A stretch of 7,594 nucleotides of DNA from JBFHNV01 sp041593595 (lineage in GTDB: Bacteria; Pseudomonadota; Gammaproteobacteria; HK1). Position 1 is the first letter of the stretch; each line of letters starts with the position of its first letter. Location of the stretch: NCBI GenBank assembly GCA_041593595.1, contig JBFHNV010000265.1:1-7594 (forward strand), read 5' to 3'. Under the pieces are notes generated by a model. It was given only the letters and a program-made list of their open reading frames with translations, was not told the DNA's origin and did no database searches. The position numbers were made by a program, and so were the translations under genes. Shown here piece by piece: positions 1-5,796 of the stretch.

Positions 1-42
1 CCCGACGCTGACCGACGCCGGCACTGATTCCCTCGCCCGGGG

Positions 43-303
43 TCAGGCGCTGCGGGCCGCGGGGGCCCCGCCGACGCGGGCGGACTCGCGGGGTGCCGTC
101 AGCCGGCGCCGGTTCACCACCATGCGGTCGTGCAGGCGGCGGATGCGGTCGCTGCCGGTCTTCACGCACAGGAACGGGAACAGGGCGTGGACCCCGCAGG
201 CCGCGGCGGCGGTAAACAGGGCCAGGGAGAAGCCGAGGGCGTGGCGCAGGTGCTGGAAGTACGTCTCGCCCACGTCGTCCAGGTGTGCGGTCAGGGGGTT
301 CAT
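43..303 (-). CDS. DUF6356-like small membrane protein
   Basis: This gene encodes 86 residues. The first 62 or so resemble the DUF6356 family of small proteins of unknown function: an N-terminal HLDDVGETYFQHLRHA stretch, one hydrophobic helix (about residues 22-46, ending in HALFPFLC), then a basic TGSDRIRRLHDRM segment. The last 25 residues are Arg/Ala-rich, look disordered and are probably not conserved. It is likely a single-pass inner-membrane protein. The ATG at 303 is supported by an AGGAG ribosome binding site at 310-314 on the minus strand, 6 bases upstream. The gene is divergent from the Lrp/AsnC regulator across about 126 bp of AT-rich DNA, so that regulator might control it; this is inference. 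Family recognition is from memory of the motif pattern and no function is known. Confidence 0.8.
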   Translation of the reverse strand: MNPLTAHLDDVGETYFQHLRHALGFSLALFTAAAACGVHALFPFLCVKTGSDRIRRLHDRMVVNRRRLTAPRESARVGGAPAARSA

Positions 304-370
304 CCGTCTCTCCTCGGGGCGCCACGGGCCCGCTCAATGTGACACCTATCGTATGCCAGCAAGTCGAGAA

Positions 371-381
371 TTAGGTCCTAA
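371..381. promoter_or_regulatory. Palindrome TTAGG-T-CCTAA, candidate operator
   Basis: This is a perfect 5+1+5 inverted repeat in the AT-rich divergent gap upstream of the Lrp/AsnC-type gene. Its centre lies 39 bp from that of the second palindrome at 408-422. Its right arm overlaps the TAAAAT -10-like hexamer, a position suited to repression. The operator role is inferred from position and symmetry only. Confidence 0.3.
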
Positions 382-407
382 AATGAACTACTGTATGGGT
401 CTTATCT

Positions 408-422
408 GGCAAAAAATTTGCC
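408..422. promoter_or_regulatory. 15-bp palindrome GGCAAA-AAA-TTTGCC, candidate autoregulatory operator
   Basis: This is a perfect 6+3+6 inverted repeat with an A/T core, ending 7 bp before the GTG start of the Lrp/AsnC-family gene. Lrp/AsnC regulators typically bind short degenerate dyads of about 15 bp with an A/T centre and commonly repress their own gene. The site occupies the place where a Shine-Dalgarno sequence would normally be, and none is visible there. Binding by the adjacent regulator is an inference. Confidence 0.4.
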
Positions 423-429
423 CTGAACT

Positions 430-912
430 GTGAAAAAAGAGAAAGCGACCCTGGACCGCACCGACCGGCGCATCCTGCGCATGCTCCAGGAGGACGCAAC
501 GCGCTCCACTGCCGAGATCGCGGAGGCGGTGGGTCTGTCCACCACACCGTGCTGGCGCCGTATCCAGGCCCTGGAGCGGGCCGGCTTCATCCGCGGGCGG
601 GTGGCGCTGCTGGACCGGGGGCGGCTCAACGTGGGAGTGGACGTGTTCGTGGCGGTGCGCACCAGCCGTCACGACGCGGCCTGGCTGGAGCGCTTCGCGC
701 AGGCCGTATCCGGGTTCCCGGAGGTGATGGAGTTCTACCGCATGAGCGGCGATATCGACTACCTGATGCGGGTGGCAGTGCCGGACATCGCCGCCTACGA
801 CGCCTTCTACAAGCGCCTCATCGCCGCGGTGGACGACATCTCCGACGTGAGCTCCAGCTTTGCCATGGAGCGCATCAAGTACACCACGGCGGTGCCGCTG
901 GACTACGCCTGA
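430..912 (+). CDS. Lrp/AsnC-family transcriptional regulator
   Basis: This gene encodes 160 residues, a normal length for the family. Residues 8-60 form the AsnC-type winged helix-turn-helix: LDRTDRRILRMLQEDA, then STAEIAEAVGLS as the first HTH helix, then TTPCWRRIQALERAGFI as the recognition helix and wing. Residues 68-150 form the RAM ligand-binding/oligomerisation domain, with the typical SGDIDYLMRV turn at 106-115. Family members form dimers to octamers and sense amino acids or related small molecules. The start is GTG at 430: an in-frame TGA at 424-426 excludes anything further upstream, and the next Met (residue 18) would cut the HTH. No Shine-Dalgarno site is visible, so translation may be weak or near-leaderless. 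The effector cannot be told from sequence. It is divergent from a DUF6356-like gene and convergent with an OsmC gene. Control of the ThDP-enzyme locus is possible but unproven. Confidence 0.95.
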   Translation: MKKEKATLDRTDRRILRMLQEDATRSTAEIAEAVGLSTTPCWRRIQALERAGFIRGRVALLDRGRLNVGVDVFVAVRTSRHDAAWLERFAQAVSGFPEVMEFYRMSGDIDYLMRVAVPDIAAYDAFYKRLIAAVDDISDVSSSFAMERIKYTTAVPLDYA

Positions 913-950
913 GCGAAATCAAGCGACTGCGTCCCTCTTGATTTCGTCAG
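909..950. terminator. Hairpin at convergent regulator/OsmC junction, probable bidirectional terminator
   Basis: GAAATCAAG (915-923) pairs perfectly with CTTGATTTC (937-945). The stem can be extended through a small bulge by CTGA (909-912) with TCAG (947-950). The inner part can form a short GAC-TGC-GTC hairpin. The structure includes the stop codons of both convergent genes and fills almost the whole 34-bp gap, which is where a shared terminator is expected. There is no clear downstream T-tract on either strand, so it is not a textbook intrinsic terminator. It contains copy 1 of the repeat found again at 2503-2530. Confidence 0.55.
917..944. repeat. Hairpin-forming interspersed repeat, copy 1
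   Basis: This 28-bp element begins AATCAAGCGACTGCGTCCC and matches bases 2503-2530 in the same orientation at 26 of 28 positions. The first 19 bases are identical. Both copies can fold into a stem (TCAAG with CTTGA) plus an inner GAC/GTC stem, and both sit directly 3' of a minus-strand stop codon. This suggests a small dispersed gene-end repeat, REP-like in behaviour, although I do not recognise a named family. Confidence 0.75.
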
Positions 951-1453
951 CGCAGGCCGTGGCTCACCTGGAAACCCGGGGTCTGGCGCAGGGTCTGGTA
1001 CACCACGCAGTAGCGTTCCGTGAGCTTGATGAGCGAGGCGCGCTCTTCCTCCGGGGCATCCGTGTCGAGATCGAAGTGCAGGCGGATCGCCTTGAACCCC
1101 ACCGGCGCTTCCTTGTCCACCGCCAGGGTGCCGCGGAAGTCCAGGTCCCCCTCGGCCCGCACGGTGGCGTCGCGCAGCTCCACGCCGATGGCGGTCGCCA
1201 CCGCGCGCAGCGTGACACCGGCGCAGGCCACCAGCGCCTGCAGCAGCATGTCGCCGGAGCAGGCGGACAGGCCGTCGCCGCCGGTGGCCGGGTGCAGGCC
1301 CGCCTCCACCATGGCGCGGCCCGTGTCCACGCTGCAGGTGATGCCCTCGCCCATGTGCGATTCGGCCTTCAGCGTGATCACCGCCGATTCCGGACGCTCC
1401 CGGTACTGCTGCTTGAGCGGTGCCTGCAGATCCTTCAGTGCTCGTGCGTCCAT
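947..1453 (-). CDS. OsmC/Ohr-family peroxiredoxin-like protein
   Basis: This gene encodes 168 residues. OsmC/Ohr proteins are cytoplasmic thiol peroxidases that reduce organic hydroperoxides using two conserved cysteines. Both appear in their usual settings: Cys77 in LQALVACAGVTL on the central helix and Cys149 in ERYCVVYQTL near the C-terminus. The HPATGGDGLSACSGDML stretch before the first cysteine is typical of a longer OsmC subgroup. A GTG six codons upstream (1471) is in frame but lacks a ribosome binding site. The ATG at 1453 has GGGAG 8 bases upstream, so I chose it. It follows the methyltransferase gene by 45 bp on the same strand and is probably cotranscribed with it. Family assignment is firm. 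The actual substrate (organic peroxide or another electrophile) is unknown. Confidence 0.92.
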   Translation of the reverse strand: MDARALKDLQAPLKQQYRERPESAVITLKAESHMGEGITCSVDTGRAMVEAGLHPATGGDGLSACSGDMLLQALVACAGVTLRAVATAIGVELRDATVRAEGDLDFRGTLAVDKEAPVGFKAIRLHFDLDTDAPEEERASLIKLTERYCVVYQTLRQTPGFQVSHGLR

Positions 1454-1461
1454 CGGTTCTG

Positions 1462-1466
1462 CTCCC
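1462..1466 (-). promoter_or_regulatory. Ribosome binding site deciding the OsmC start
   Basis: GGGAG on the minus strand lies 8 bases before the ATG at 1453. It falls inside the alternative GTG-initiated reading from 1471, which has no such site, so it favours the shorter 168-residue protein. Confidence 0.65.
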
Positions 1467-1498
1467 GTCACGTGGGTAGGGGTCCGGCCGACACCCGA

Positions 1499-2329
1499 TC
1501 AGCCGGGCCGGGCAGACCCGCCCGGTCGCTTCGCGCGCACCGCCCAGGCCCGGGCAGGCAGCTCGATGGGCCCCGCGGCGGGCAGGTCGTCCATCAGCCG
1601 TCGCTTCAGCGCCTGCCGGGCGTCCTCGTCCAGGCTCATGCAGTAGCCGGGAGCGGGACCGGCGCCGAGGGTGAAAGGGTGCCAGAACTCGTCGAAGCTG
1701 GCGAAGCGGGTCGGCACCTGGATGGCCTCCACCACCACGTCCACCAGACCCGCGGCCACGACCTCGTCGCGCAGTGCCTCCCGGGTGCAGAACGGGAATC
1801 GCCGGCCCTCGTCCAGCGTGCTCGCGCCAGCGTCCAGCGCCCGGGCGGCCTGCCAGAACGCGTCGATGAAGCCCATGCCGCCGCCCGGGTAATCCCACAC
1901 GTAGAACGACACGGTGCCCTCGTCGCGGGTCACCCGCTGCATCTCCGCCAGGGCGCGCGGGCGGTCGGGGAAGAAGTTGTAGGCGAGCGCGGAAGTCACC
2001 ACGTCCACGGCCCCGTCGGCGCAGGGCAGCGCATCCGCGCCGGCCACCTGGAACCGCGCCCGCTGGTCCGGAATCGCGCCACGTGCGTGCGCGACGAACG
2101 TGTCCGAGGGGTCGATGCCGAGCACCGATCGCGGCGCGCGATGCTCGAGGATGGTGGCGGTCAGGGCGCCGGTGCCACAGCCCACGTCGAGCCAGTCGCG
2201 CCCGTCGGGTTGTTCCAGCCAGGTCACGAACTCGTGCGCGATGGCCCGGCTCCATCGACCCATGTAGAGCTCGTAGCTGTCACCGGCGCTCCACGCGTCG
2301 TGGCTCGAGGTCGTGCTCATGGTCTCCAT
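1499..2329 (-). CDS. Class I SAM-dependent methyltransferase
   Basis: This gene encodes 276 residues. The Rossmann-fold methyltransferase domain spans about residues 45-145: motif I LDVGCGTGA (47-55) binds SAM, an acidic residue in LGIDPS (Asp73) would hold the ribose hydroxyls, GADALP (98-102) contacts adenine, and VDVVTSALAYNFF (108-120) is the post-motif strand. The C-terminal part (FDEFWHPFTLGAGPAPGY, 212-229) matches a common uncharacterised bacterial subgroup that begins with a YMGRWS motif (22-27). The substrate is unknown and probably a small molecule. An alternative ATG three codons downstream (2320) has GGAG only 3 bases away; the ATG at 2329 has no clear site, so the start is uncertain by three codons. 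The gene precedes the OsmC gene by 45 bp and the pair is bracketed by hairpin repeats. Confidence 0.93.
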   Translation of the reverse strand: METMSTTSSHDAWSAGDSYELYMGRWSRAIAHEFVTWLEQPDGRDWLDVGCGTGALTATILEHRAPRSVLGIDPSDTFVAHARGAIPDQRARFQVAGADALPCADGAVDVVTSALAYNFFPDRPRALAEMQRVTRDEGTVSFYVWDYPGGGMGFIDAFWQAARALDAGASTLDEGRRFPFCTREALRDEVVAAGLVDVVVEAIQVPTRFASFDEFWHPFTLGAGPAPGYCMSLDEDARQALKRRLMDDLPAAGPIELPARAWAVRAKRPGGSARPG

Positions 2330-2502
2330 CCGGTGGACCCGACACCTGCAGACGAAGGTAGCAGATGCTCACGCCCGGATGGCACGGACTTCCGCCGTCG
2401 CCCGGACATCAGGTGGCTGCGTGTTACTCGAACTCCGGGGCGAAGGACGAATGAGTCCGGATCCCGACGTTGATATGGCGCGGCGGCGACTGGTCGGGTG
2501 GT

Positions 2503-2530
2503 AATCAAGCGACTGCGTCCCGCTTGAATT
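2503..2530. repeat. Hairpin-forming interspersed repeat, copy 2
   Basis: This is the second copy of the 28-bp element at 917-944 (26/28 identical, direct orientation). Here the fold is TCAAGC (2505-2510) with GCTTGA (2522-2527), plus inner GAC/GTC around a TGC loop. It abuts the stop codon (2530-2532) of the carboxymuconolactone decarboxylase-like gene and may end that transcript. No T-tract follows. The rest of the 200-bp gap up to the methyltransferase start (2330-2502) shows no convincing gene and no promoter I can define. Confidence 0.75.
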
Positions 2531-3093
2531 CAGGGCAGCGTGGGGAAGGGGTCGGTCATGCCGTCGCGCAACGGCACCTGGAAGGTGTTCAGCATCAGCG
2601 ACACCAGTGTGTAGTAGCCCACGGTGGCCACCAGCTCGATGAGCCGGGTCTCGCCCAGCAGGCCCGCGGCCCTGGCGTACAGCTCGTCGCTCAGGCGGTG
2701 CTGGACGAGGAGCTGCGTGACGACCTCGTGGGCGAGGCGCTCGCGCTCGTCGCCGAACGCCGGTACCTCGCCGATGCGCAGCGACTCGACGATGGCCGGG
2801 TCCACGCCGGCCTTCTTCGCCAGGGCCGCGTGGGCCGCGAACTCGAACTTGGAGCGGTAGTGGGCGCCCACCGTGCAGATGGCCACCTCCTTCACGTTCT
2901 CCTCGAGCGCGGTGGCGAAACGCACCGCCGCACCCAGCGCCTGCGCCGCGTTGCCCACGCCCGGCGCGCGCACGTACACCCCGAACGGACCCTGCAGCCC
3001 CATGTTGCCGCGGGGGCCGCCCGCGATGGCGTCGAGCACCTCGCGCTGCTCGGGCGTCAGGTCGGCTTCGGTGAGCGGGCTCAGTCGTGACAT
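2530..3093 (-). CDS. Carboxymuconolactone decarboxylase (CMD)-family protein
   Basis: This gene encodes 187 residues, all-helical, with the CMD/AhpD fold. The central signature is at residues 65-88: EENVKEVAICTVGAHYRSKFEFAAH, with Glu84 and His88 in the E-x3-H arrangement. A second helix pair, ELVATVGYYTLVSLMLNTFQVP (153-174), is typical of CMD-like proteins about 180 residues long. There is a single Cys73 and no CxxC pair, so a thiol peroxidase role like AhpD is unlikely. It is closer to the gamma-carboxymuconolactone decarboxylase type, though true decarboxylase activity is not implied. The ATG is backed by GGAGG (3101-3105) 7 bases upstream. It lies 82 bp after the duplicated-domain gene on the same strand and may belong to the same transcript, acting on a product of the ThDP enzymes (inference). 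Confidence 0.9.
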   Translation of the reverse strand: MSRLSPLTEADLTPEQREVLDAIAGGPRGNMGLQGPFGVYVRAPGVGNAAQALGAAVRFATALEENVKEVAICTVGAHYRSKFEFAAHAALAKKAGVDPAIVESLRIGEVPAFGDERERLAHEVVTQLLVQHRLSDELYARAAGLLGETRLIELVATVGYYTLVSLMLNTFQVPLRDGMTDPFPTLP

Positions 3094-3175
3094 GGCGATT
3101 CCTCCACAACGCGATTTCCAAACGGATCAAACCAGCTCGATTCCTCAGCTCTCAGGCCGACCCGCTCATGGATGA

Positions 3176-3979
3176 TCAGGCTGGGTCGTCCCCCGTGATC
3201 AACAGGCGCACCCATTCGAGGGCCGGCATGCCCTCGGCGGCGCCGGCGTCCGTGGCGTGGCGGTTGGCGACGGAGATGATCCCGTCGCGCAGTGTCGAGC
3301 GGCCGTCGCCGATGCGGGCGCTGGCGGCGGACACCGCGACGGCAGCGATGCCCCGCGCATCCAGGGCGGGCAGGCGCGTGGCGCCTTCCATGCCCTGCCC
3401 CGCGTCGTTGAACAGGGCGGCGCGGGCGTCGGTGCGCAGGGCCGCCGCCGGGTCGCCCCCGAGCAGGGCGCCGTGGGAGCCCATGGCAAGGATGCGCCCG
3501 GCGTGCTCGGGCTCGACCATGCTGGCAGAGTCCAGCCAGACCACGGGCTCGCGGCCCTCCACCACCGATTCCTCGCCGGCGCCCTCCGCGTAGGGCGGCG
3601 GCTCGGCGTTCCATGACGCCGCGTCCTCCAGCTCCGCCAGCGCGGTGCGCACGCGCATGCCGGGCTGGCAGCCCGCGCCACGCGCGGCGTCGTTGGCGTG
3701 GCTGATGCGCCCCCGTTCCAGCATGTCCTGCGCGTCGCCGATGCGCGCCGTGCGGTGGTCCACGGTGGCGGCGGCCATGCCGAGCGCCTGGCAGTACGCG
3801 ATGCAGGCGATGCCCGCACCGTCGCGCCCCACGCCCGCATCGTGCAGCACCACCGCCCGCGCGCGGCTGAGCGCCGCGAGGTACGCGGCGTAGACGCCGC
3901 CGTGGGAGCCGCACAGGGCCACGATGCCTTCCAGCTCGCCGGGGGCGGGCTCGGTGATGGAGTTCAGCAGGCGGTACAT
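3176..3979 (-). CDS. Uncharacterised protein with two tandem copies of a roughly 100-residue domain
   Basis: This gene encodes 267 residues that I do not recognise as a named family. The protein is an internal duplication: residues 6-108 align with 150-251. Shared motifs, in order, are GSHG (24-27 / 167-170), ARAxxxxDAGxG (40-51 / 185-196), ARIGD (78-82 / 221-225), IS-x-AN (92-96 / 235-239) and GM (107-108 / 250-251). A charged, probably flexible linker (about 109-149) joins the halves. There is no signal peptide or convincing membrane helix, so it is probably cytoplasmic. Conserved Asp, His, Ser, Arg and Asn in glycine-rich turns suggest a binding or catalytic site in each half. The ATG at 3979 is chosen over an upstream in-frame start at 4027, which would overlap the ThDP gene: GAGG at 3988-3991 lies 8 bases before it. 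It follows the ThDP enzyme gene with only 10 bp between, so it is likely a partner, subunit or next-step enzyme. Confidence 0.85.
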   Translation of the reverse strand: MYRLLNSITEPAPGELEGIVALCGSHGGVYAAYLAALSRARAVVLHDAGVGRDGAGIACIAYCQALGMAAATVDHRTARIGDAQDMLERGRISHANDAARGAGCQPGMRVRTALAELEDAASWNAEPPPYAEGAGEESVVEGREPVVWLDSASMVEPEHAGRILAMGSHGALLGGDPAAALRTDARAALFNDAGQGMEGATRLPALDARGIAAVAVSAASARIGDGRSTLRDGIISVANRHATDAGAAEGMPALEWVRLLITGDDPA

Positions 3980-3987
3980 GGAGGCGT

Positions 3988-3991
3988 CCTC
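3988..3991 (-). promoter_or_regulatory. Ribosome binding site overlapping the ThDP-enzyme stop codon
   Basis: On the minus strand the TGA stop of the ThDP enzyme (3992-3990) runs into TGAGGA. GAGG thus serves as the Shine-Dalgarno site 8 bases before the ATG at 3979. This fixes the start of the duplicated-domain protein and suggests its translation is coupled to that of the ThDP enzyme. Confidence 0.6.
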
Positions 3992-5723
3992 AGGCCACCC
4001 GGTCGCCTTTCTTCGCCTTGACCGCACGGTTGTCCACCGCCGGCAGCATCTTCCCCGGGTCCCGGGTCACCACCACGTCCACCACGCAGGGGCGCTCCCG
4101 CTCCGCGAACGCGGCCTCGAAGGCGTCCGCCAGCTGGCCCGGCTCGGTCACCCGGAAGCCGCGGCAGCCCAGCGCCTCGGCCACCTGCGCATAGTCGGTC
4201 TCGGCGAGATCGCTGGACTGGTAGGCGCCCTCGCCGTACATCAGGTGCTGCAGCGCCTTCACGTAGCCCGACGCCGCGTTGTTCACCACGATCATCGTGA
4301 TGGCGAGCTTCATGCGCCGCGCCGTCTCCAGCTCCCCCAGCACCATGTTGAAGCCGCCGTCGCCGGTGATGGCCGCCACCACCTTGTCCGGGGCGGCGAG
4401 CTTCGCGCCGATGGCGCCCGGCACCCCGTAGCCGATGGAGGCGAGGCCGCGATCGGGGACGAACTGGCGCCCGGCGCGCTTGGAGTCGAACAGCAGCCCG
4501 CCCCAGTGGGCGGCGAAGCCACCGTCGGCCACCAGGTAGCCGTCGTGGGGCAGCAGCGTGTTCAGCTCGTCGAGCATGCGCGCCATGGACACCGGAATCT
4601 CCTGGGACTCCAGGCGCTCGCGCACGCTCTCCCGCCACGCGGCCATGCGCTTCGGGATGTCCGTCGCGTAGTCTGCGCGCGCGGCGCGCTGCTGCTGCGC
4701 GGAGCCGCCCATGACCGCGTCCAGGTCCTCGATGGCGGTGCGGGCGTCGGACCACAGGGAGAGGGTCGGGCGGTAGGTGCGGCCCATCTCCTCGGCCACG
4801 ATGTCCACGTGGATGAGCGGCTTGCCGGCGGGCGGCACCGCGTAGCGCTTGGTCGCGATCTCACCGAGCTTGCAGCCGATGACCAGCAGGCAGTCGGACT
4901 CCTCGATGAGCGTGTTGGCGATGCGGTCGTAGCGCCCGAACAGCCCCGCGTTCAGCGGGTGCACGCAGGGGATCGCGCCCTTGCCGCTCATGGTGTGGGC
5001 CACCGGGATGGCGTAGCGCTCGGCGAAGGCGGTCATGGCATCGCAGGCGTCGGAGATCTGCATGCCGCCGCCGCACAGGGCCAGCGGCCGCTTCGCGCCA
5101 GCGAGCATCTCGGCCGCGGCGGCCACCGATGCACGGTCCGCCCGGCAGCGCAGCGCCGGCACCTGGCGGCCCTCGCCCACGGCGTCGAACGCGCCGTCCT
5201 CGAAGCCGAAGGTGCCGTGGCACACGTCCTCCGGCACGTCCACGATCACCGGTCCGGGCCGGCCGCGGGTGGCCACGTCGAAGGCGCGGCGCATGAGCTC
5301 CGGGATGCGGTGCACGGCCTCCACGCGCAGCAGCTCCTTCACCGCCGGGCGCAGCATCTCCACCTGGCGGGTCTCCTGGGTCATGTTCTTGCCGGCGTGG
5401 TCGCGGTTGGCGTCGCCGATGAGCACCACCATGGGCGAGCCGGCGTTGAGGCCTTCCACCAGACCCGTGAGCAGGTTGGTGGCGCCGGGCCCCAGGGTCG
5501 CGTCGGCAAGCCCCACGCGACCCGACACCTTCGCATAGGCGTCCGCCGCGAACACCGCCGAGCGCTCGTCGTTGATGAGGTTGTGGTCGAGACCCAGGCG
5601 CCGCGCCGCGTCGTAGAACGGCAGCAGCTGGAAGCCGCCCATGCCGAACATGGTGCCGCCCCCGTGCGCCAGGATCATGCGCGCCAGCGCCTCGCCGCCG
5701 GTCATCTCGTTGCTGGTGGTCAT
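3990..5723 (-). CDS. ThDP-dependent enzyme, acetolactate synthase-like superfamily
   Basis: This gene encodes 577 residues in the three-domain plan of ThDP enzymes such as acetolactate synthase, glyoxylate carboligase and benzoylformate decarboxylase. The N-terminal Pyr domain (about 8-175) has the catalytic Glu53 in NDERSAVFAADAYAKVSG and GPGATNLLTGL at 78-88. The central domain is about 195-340. The C-terminal PP domain (about 385-560) holds the Mg-ThDP motif GDGGFN (454-459) ending in NN (481-482). The RFDDR flavin-contact motif of anabolic acetolactate synthase is replaced by KLGEIAT (285-291), so true acetolactate synthase is unlikely. It should decarboxylate or ligate a 2-oxoacid, or cleave a diketone; the substrate is unknown. 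ATG 5723 has GGAG 5 bases upstream. The gene heads the close-packed pair with the duplicated-domain gene and follows the E1 genes after a 248-bp gap. Confidence 0.93.
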   Translation of the reverse strand: MTTSNEMTGGEALARMILAHGGGTMFGMGGFQLLPFYDAARRLGLDHNLINDERSAVFAADAYAKVSGRVGLADATLGPGATNLLTGLVEGLNAGSPMVVLIGDANRDHAGKNMTQETRQVEMLRPAVKELLRVEAVHRIPELMRRAFDVATRGRPGPVIVDVPEDVCHGTFGFEDGAFDAVGEGRQVPALRCRADRASVAAAAEMLAGAKRPLALCGGGMQISDACDAMTAFAERYAIPVAHTMSGKGAIPCVHPLNAGLFGRYDRIANTLIEESDCLLVIGCKLGEIATKRYAVPPAGKPLIHVDIVAEEMGRTYRPTLSLWSDARTAIEDLDAVMGGSAQQQRAARADYATDIPKRMAAWRESVRERLESQEIPVSMARMLDELNTLLPHDGYLVADGGFAAHWGGLLFDSKRAGRQFVPDRGLASIGYGVPGAIGAKLAAPDKVVAAITGDGGFNMVLGELETARRMKLAITMIVVNNAASGYVKALQHLMYGEGAYQSSDLAETDYAQVAEALGCRGFRVTEPGQLADAFEAAFAERERPCVVDVVVTRDPGKMLPAVDNRAVKAKKGDRVA

Positions 5724-5750
5724 GCCTGCTCCGATCGAACTCCCAATCCG

Positions 5751-5779
5751 TTGGCGTTGCTATTGCCAACCGTTGCCAA
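5751..5779. promoter_or_regulatory. TTGCCAA repeats upstream of the ThDP-enzyme gene, candidate operator
   Basis: TTGCCAA occurs at 5763-5769 and again at 5773-5779, a direct repeat spaced exactly 10 bp, so both copies face the same side of the helix. The first copy also forms an inverted repeat with TTGGC at 5751-5755 (9-bp spacer to GCCAA at 5765-5769). The cluster lies 28-56 bp before the ThDP-enzyme ATG, where a promoter operator would be expected. Its GGCAA half-site on the minus strand also occurs in the palindrome at 408-422. The regulator is unknown, and no convincing -35/-10 pair was found. Confidence 0.4.
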
Positions 5780-5796
5780 GGGCCCGCCGAGGGTGC

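Larger units (their letters stand above)
304..429. promoter_or_regulatory. Divergent intergenic region between DUF6356-like gene and Lrp-type regulator
   Basis: This 126-bp gap must hold the promoters of both divergent genes. Its right half (about 340-422) is much richer in A+T than the rest of the window, as expected of promoter DNA. A TAAAAT hexamer at 379-384 resembles a plus-strand -10 box, but no good -35 box lies at the right distance. Two palindromes, at 371-381 and 408-422, are candidate operators and are listed separately. No exact transcription start can be assigned by eye. Confidence 0.5.

Noticed and set aside
1..42. Possible end of another gene at the left edge
   Set aside because: Forty-two bases give no recognisable peptide, and no frame can be preferred.
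1454..1471. Upstream GTG start for the OsmC gene
   Set aside because: No ribosome binding site precedes it, and the better site (GGGAG) lies inside this extension, 8 bases before the ATG at 1453.
903..2255. 450-codon open frame on the minus strand
   Set aside because: It is the wrong frame across the methyltransferase and OsmC genes, both of which are intact and well matched in their own frames. There is no evidence of a frameshift.
860..2473. 537-codon open frame on the plus strand
   Set aside because: It lies opposite the OsmC and methyltransferase genes, which have clear family motifs. Its His/Arg/Gly-rich content is what a GC-rich antisense frame produces.
917..2530. Integron cassette reading of the direct repeats around the methyltransferase-OsmC pair
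   Set aside because: The repeats lack attC-type core sites (RYYYAAC/GTTRRRY), and no integrase is present in the window.
3094..3175. Short protein-like stretch on the minus strand (HERVGLRAEESSWFDPFGN) between the CMD-like and duplicated-domain genes
   Set aside because: Only about 30 codons long, with no supported start and no recognisable family. It is probably an 82-bp spacer, although a relic cannot be excluded.
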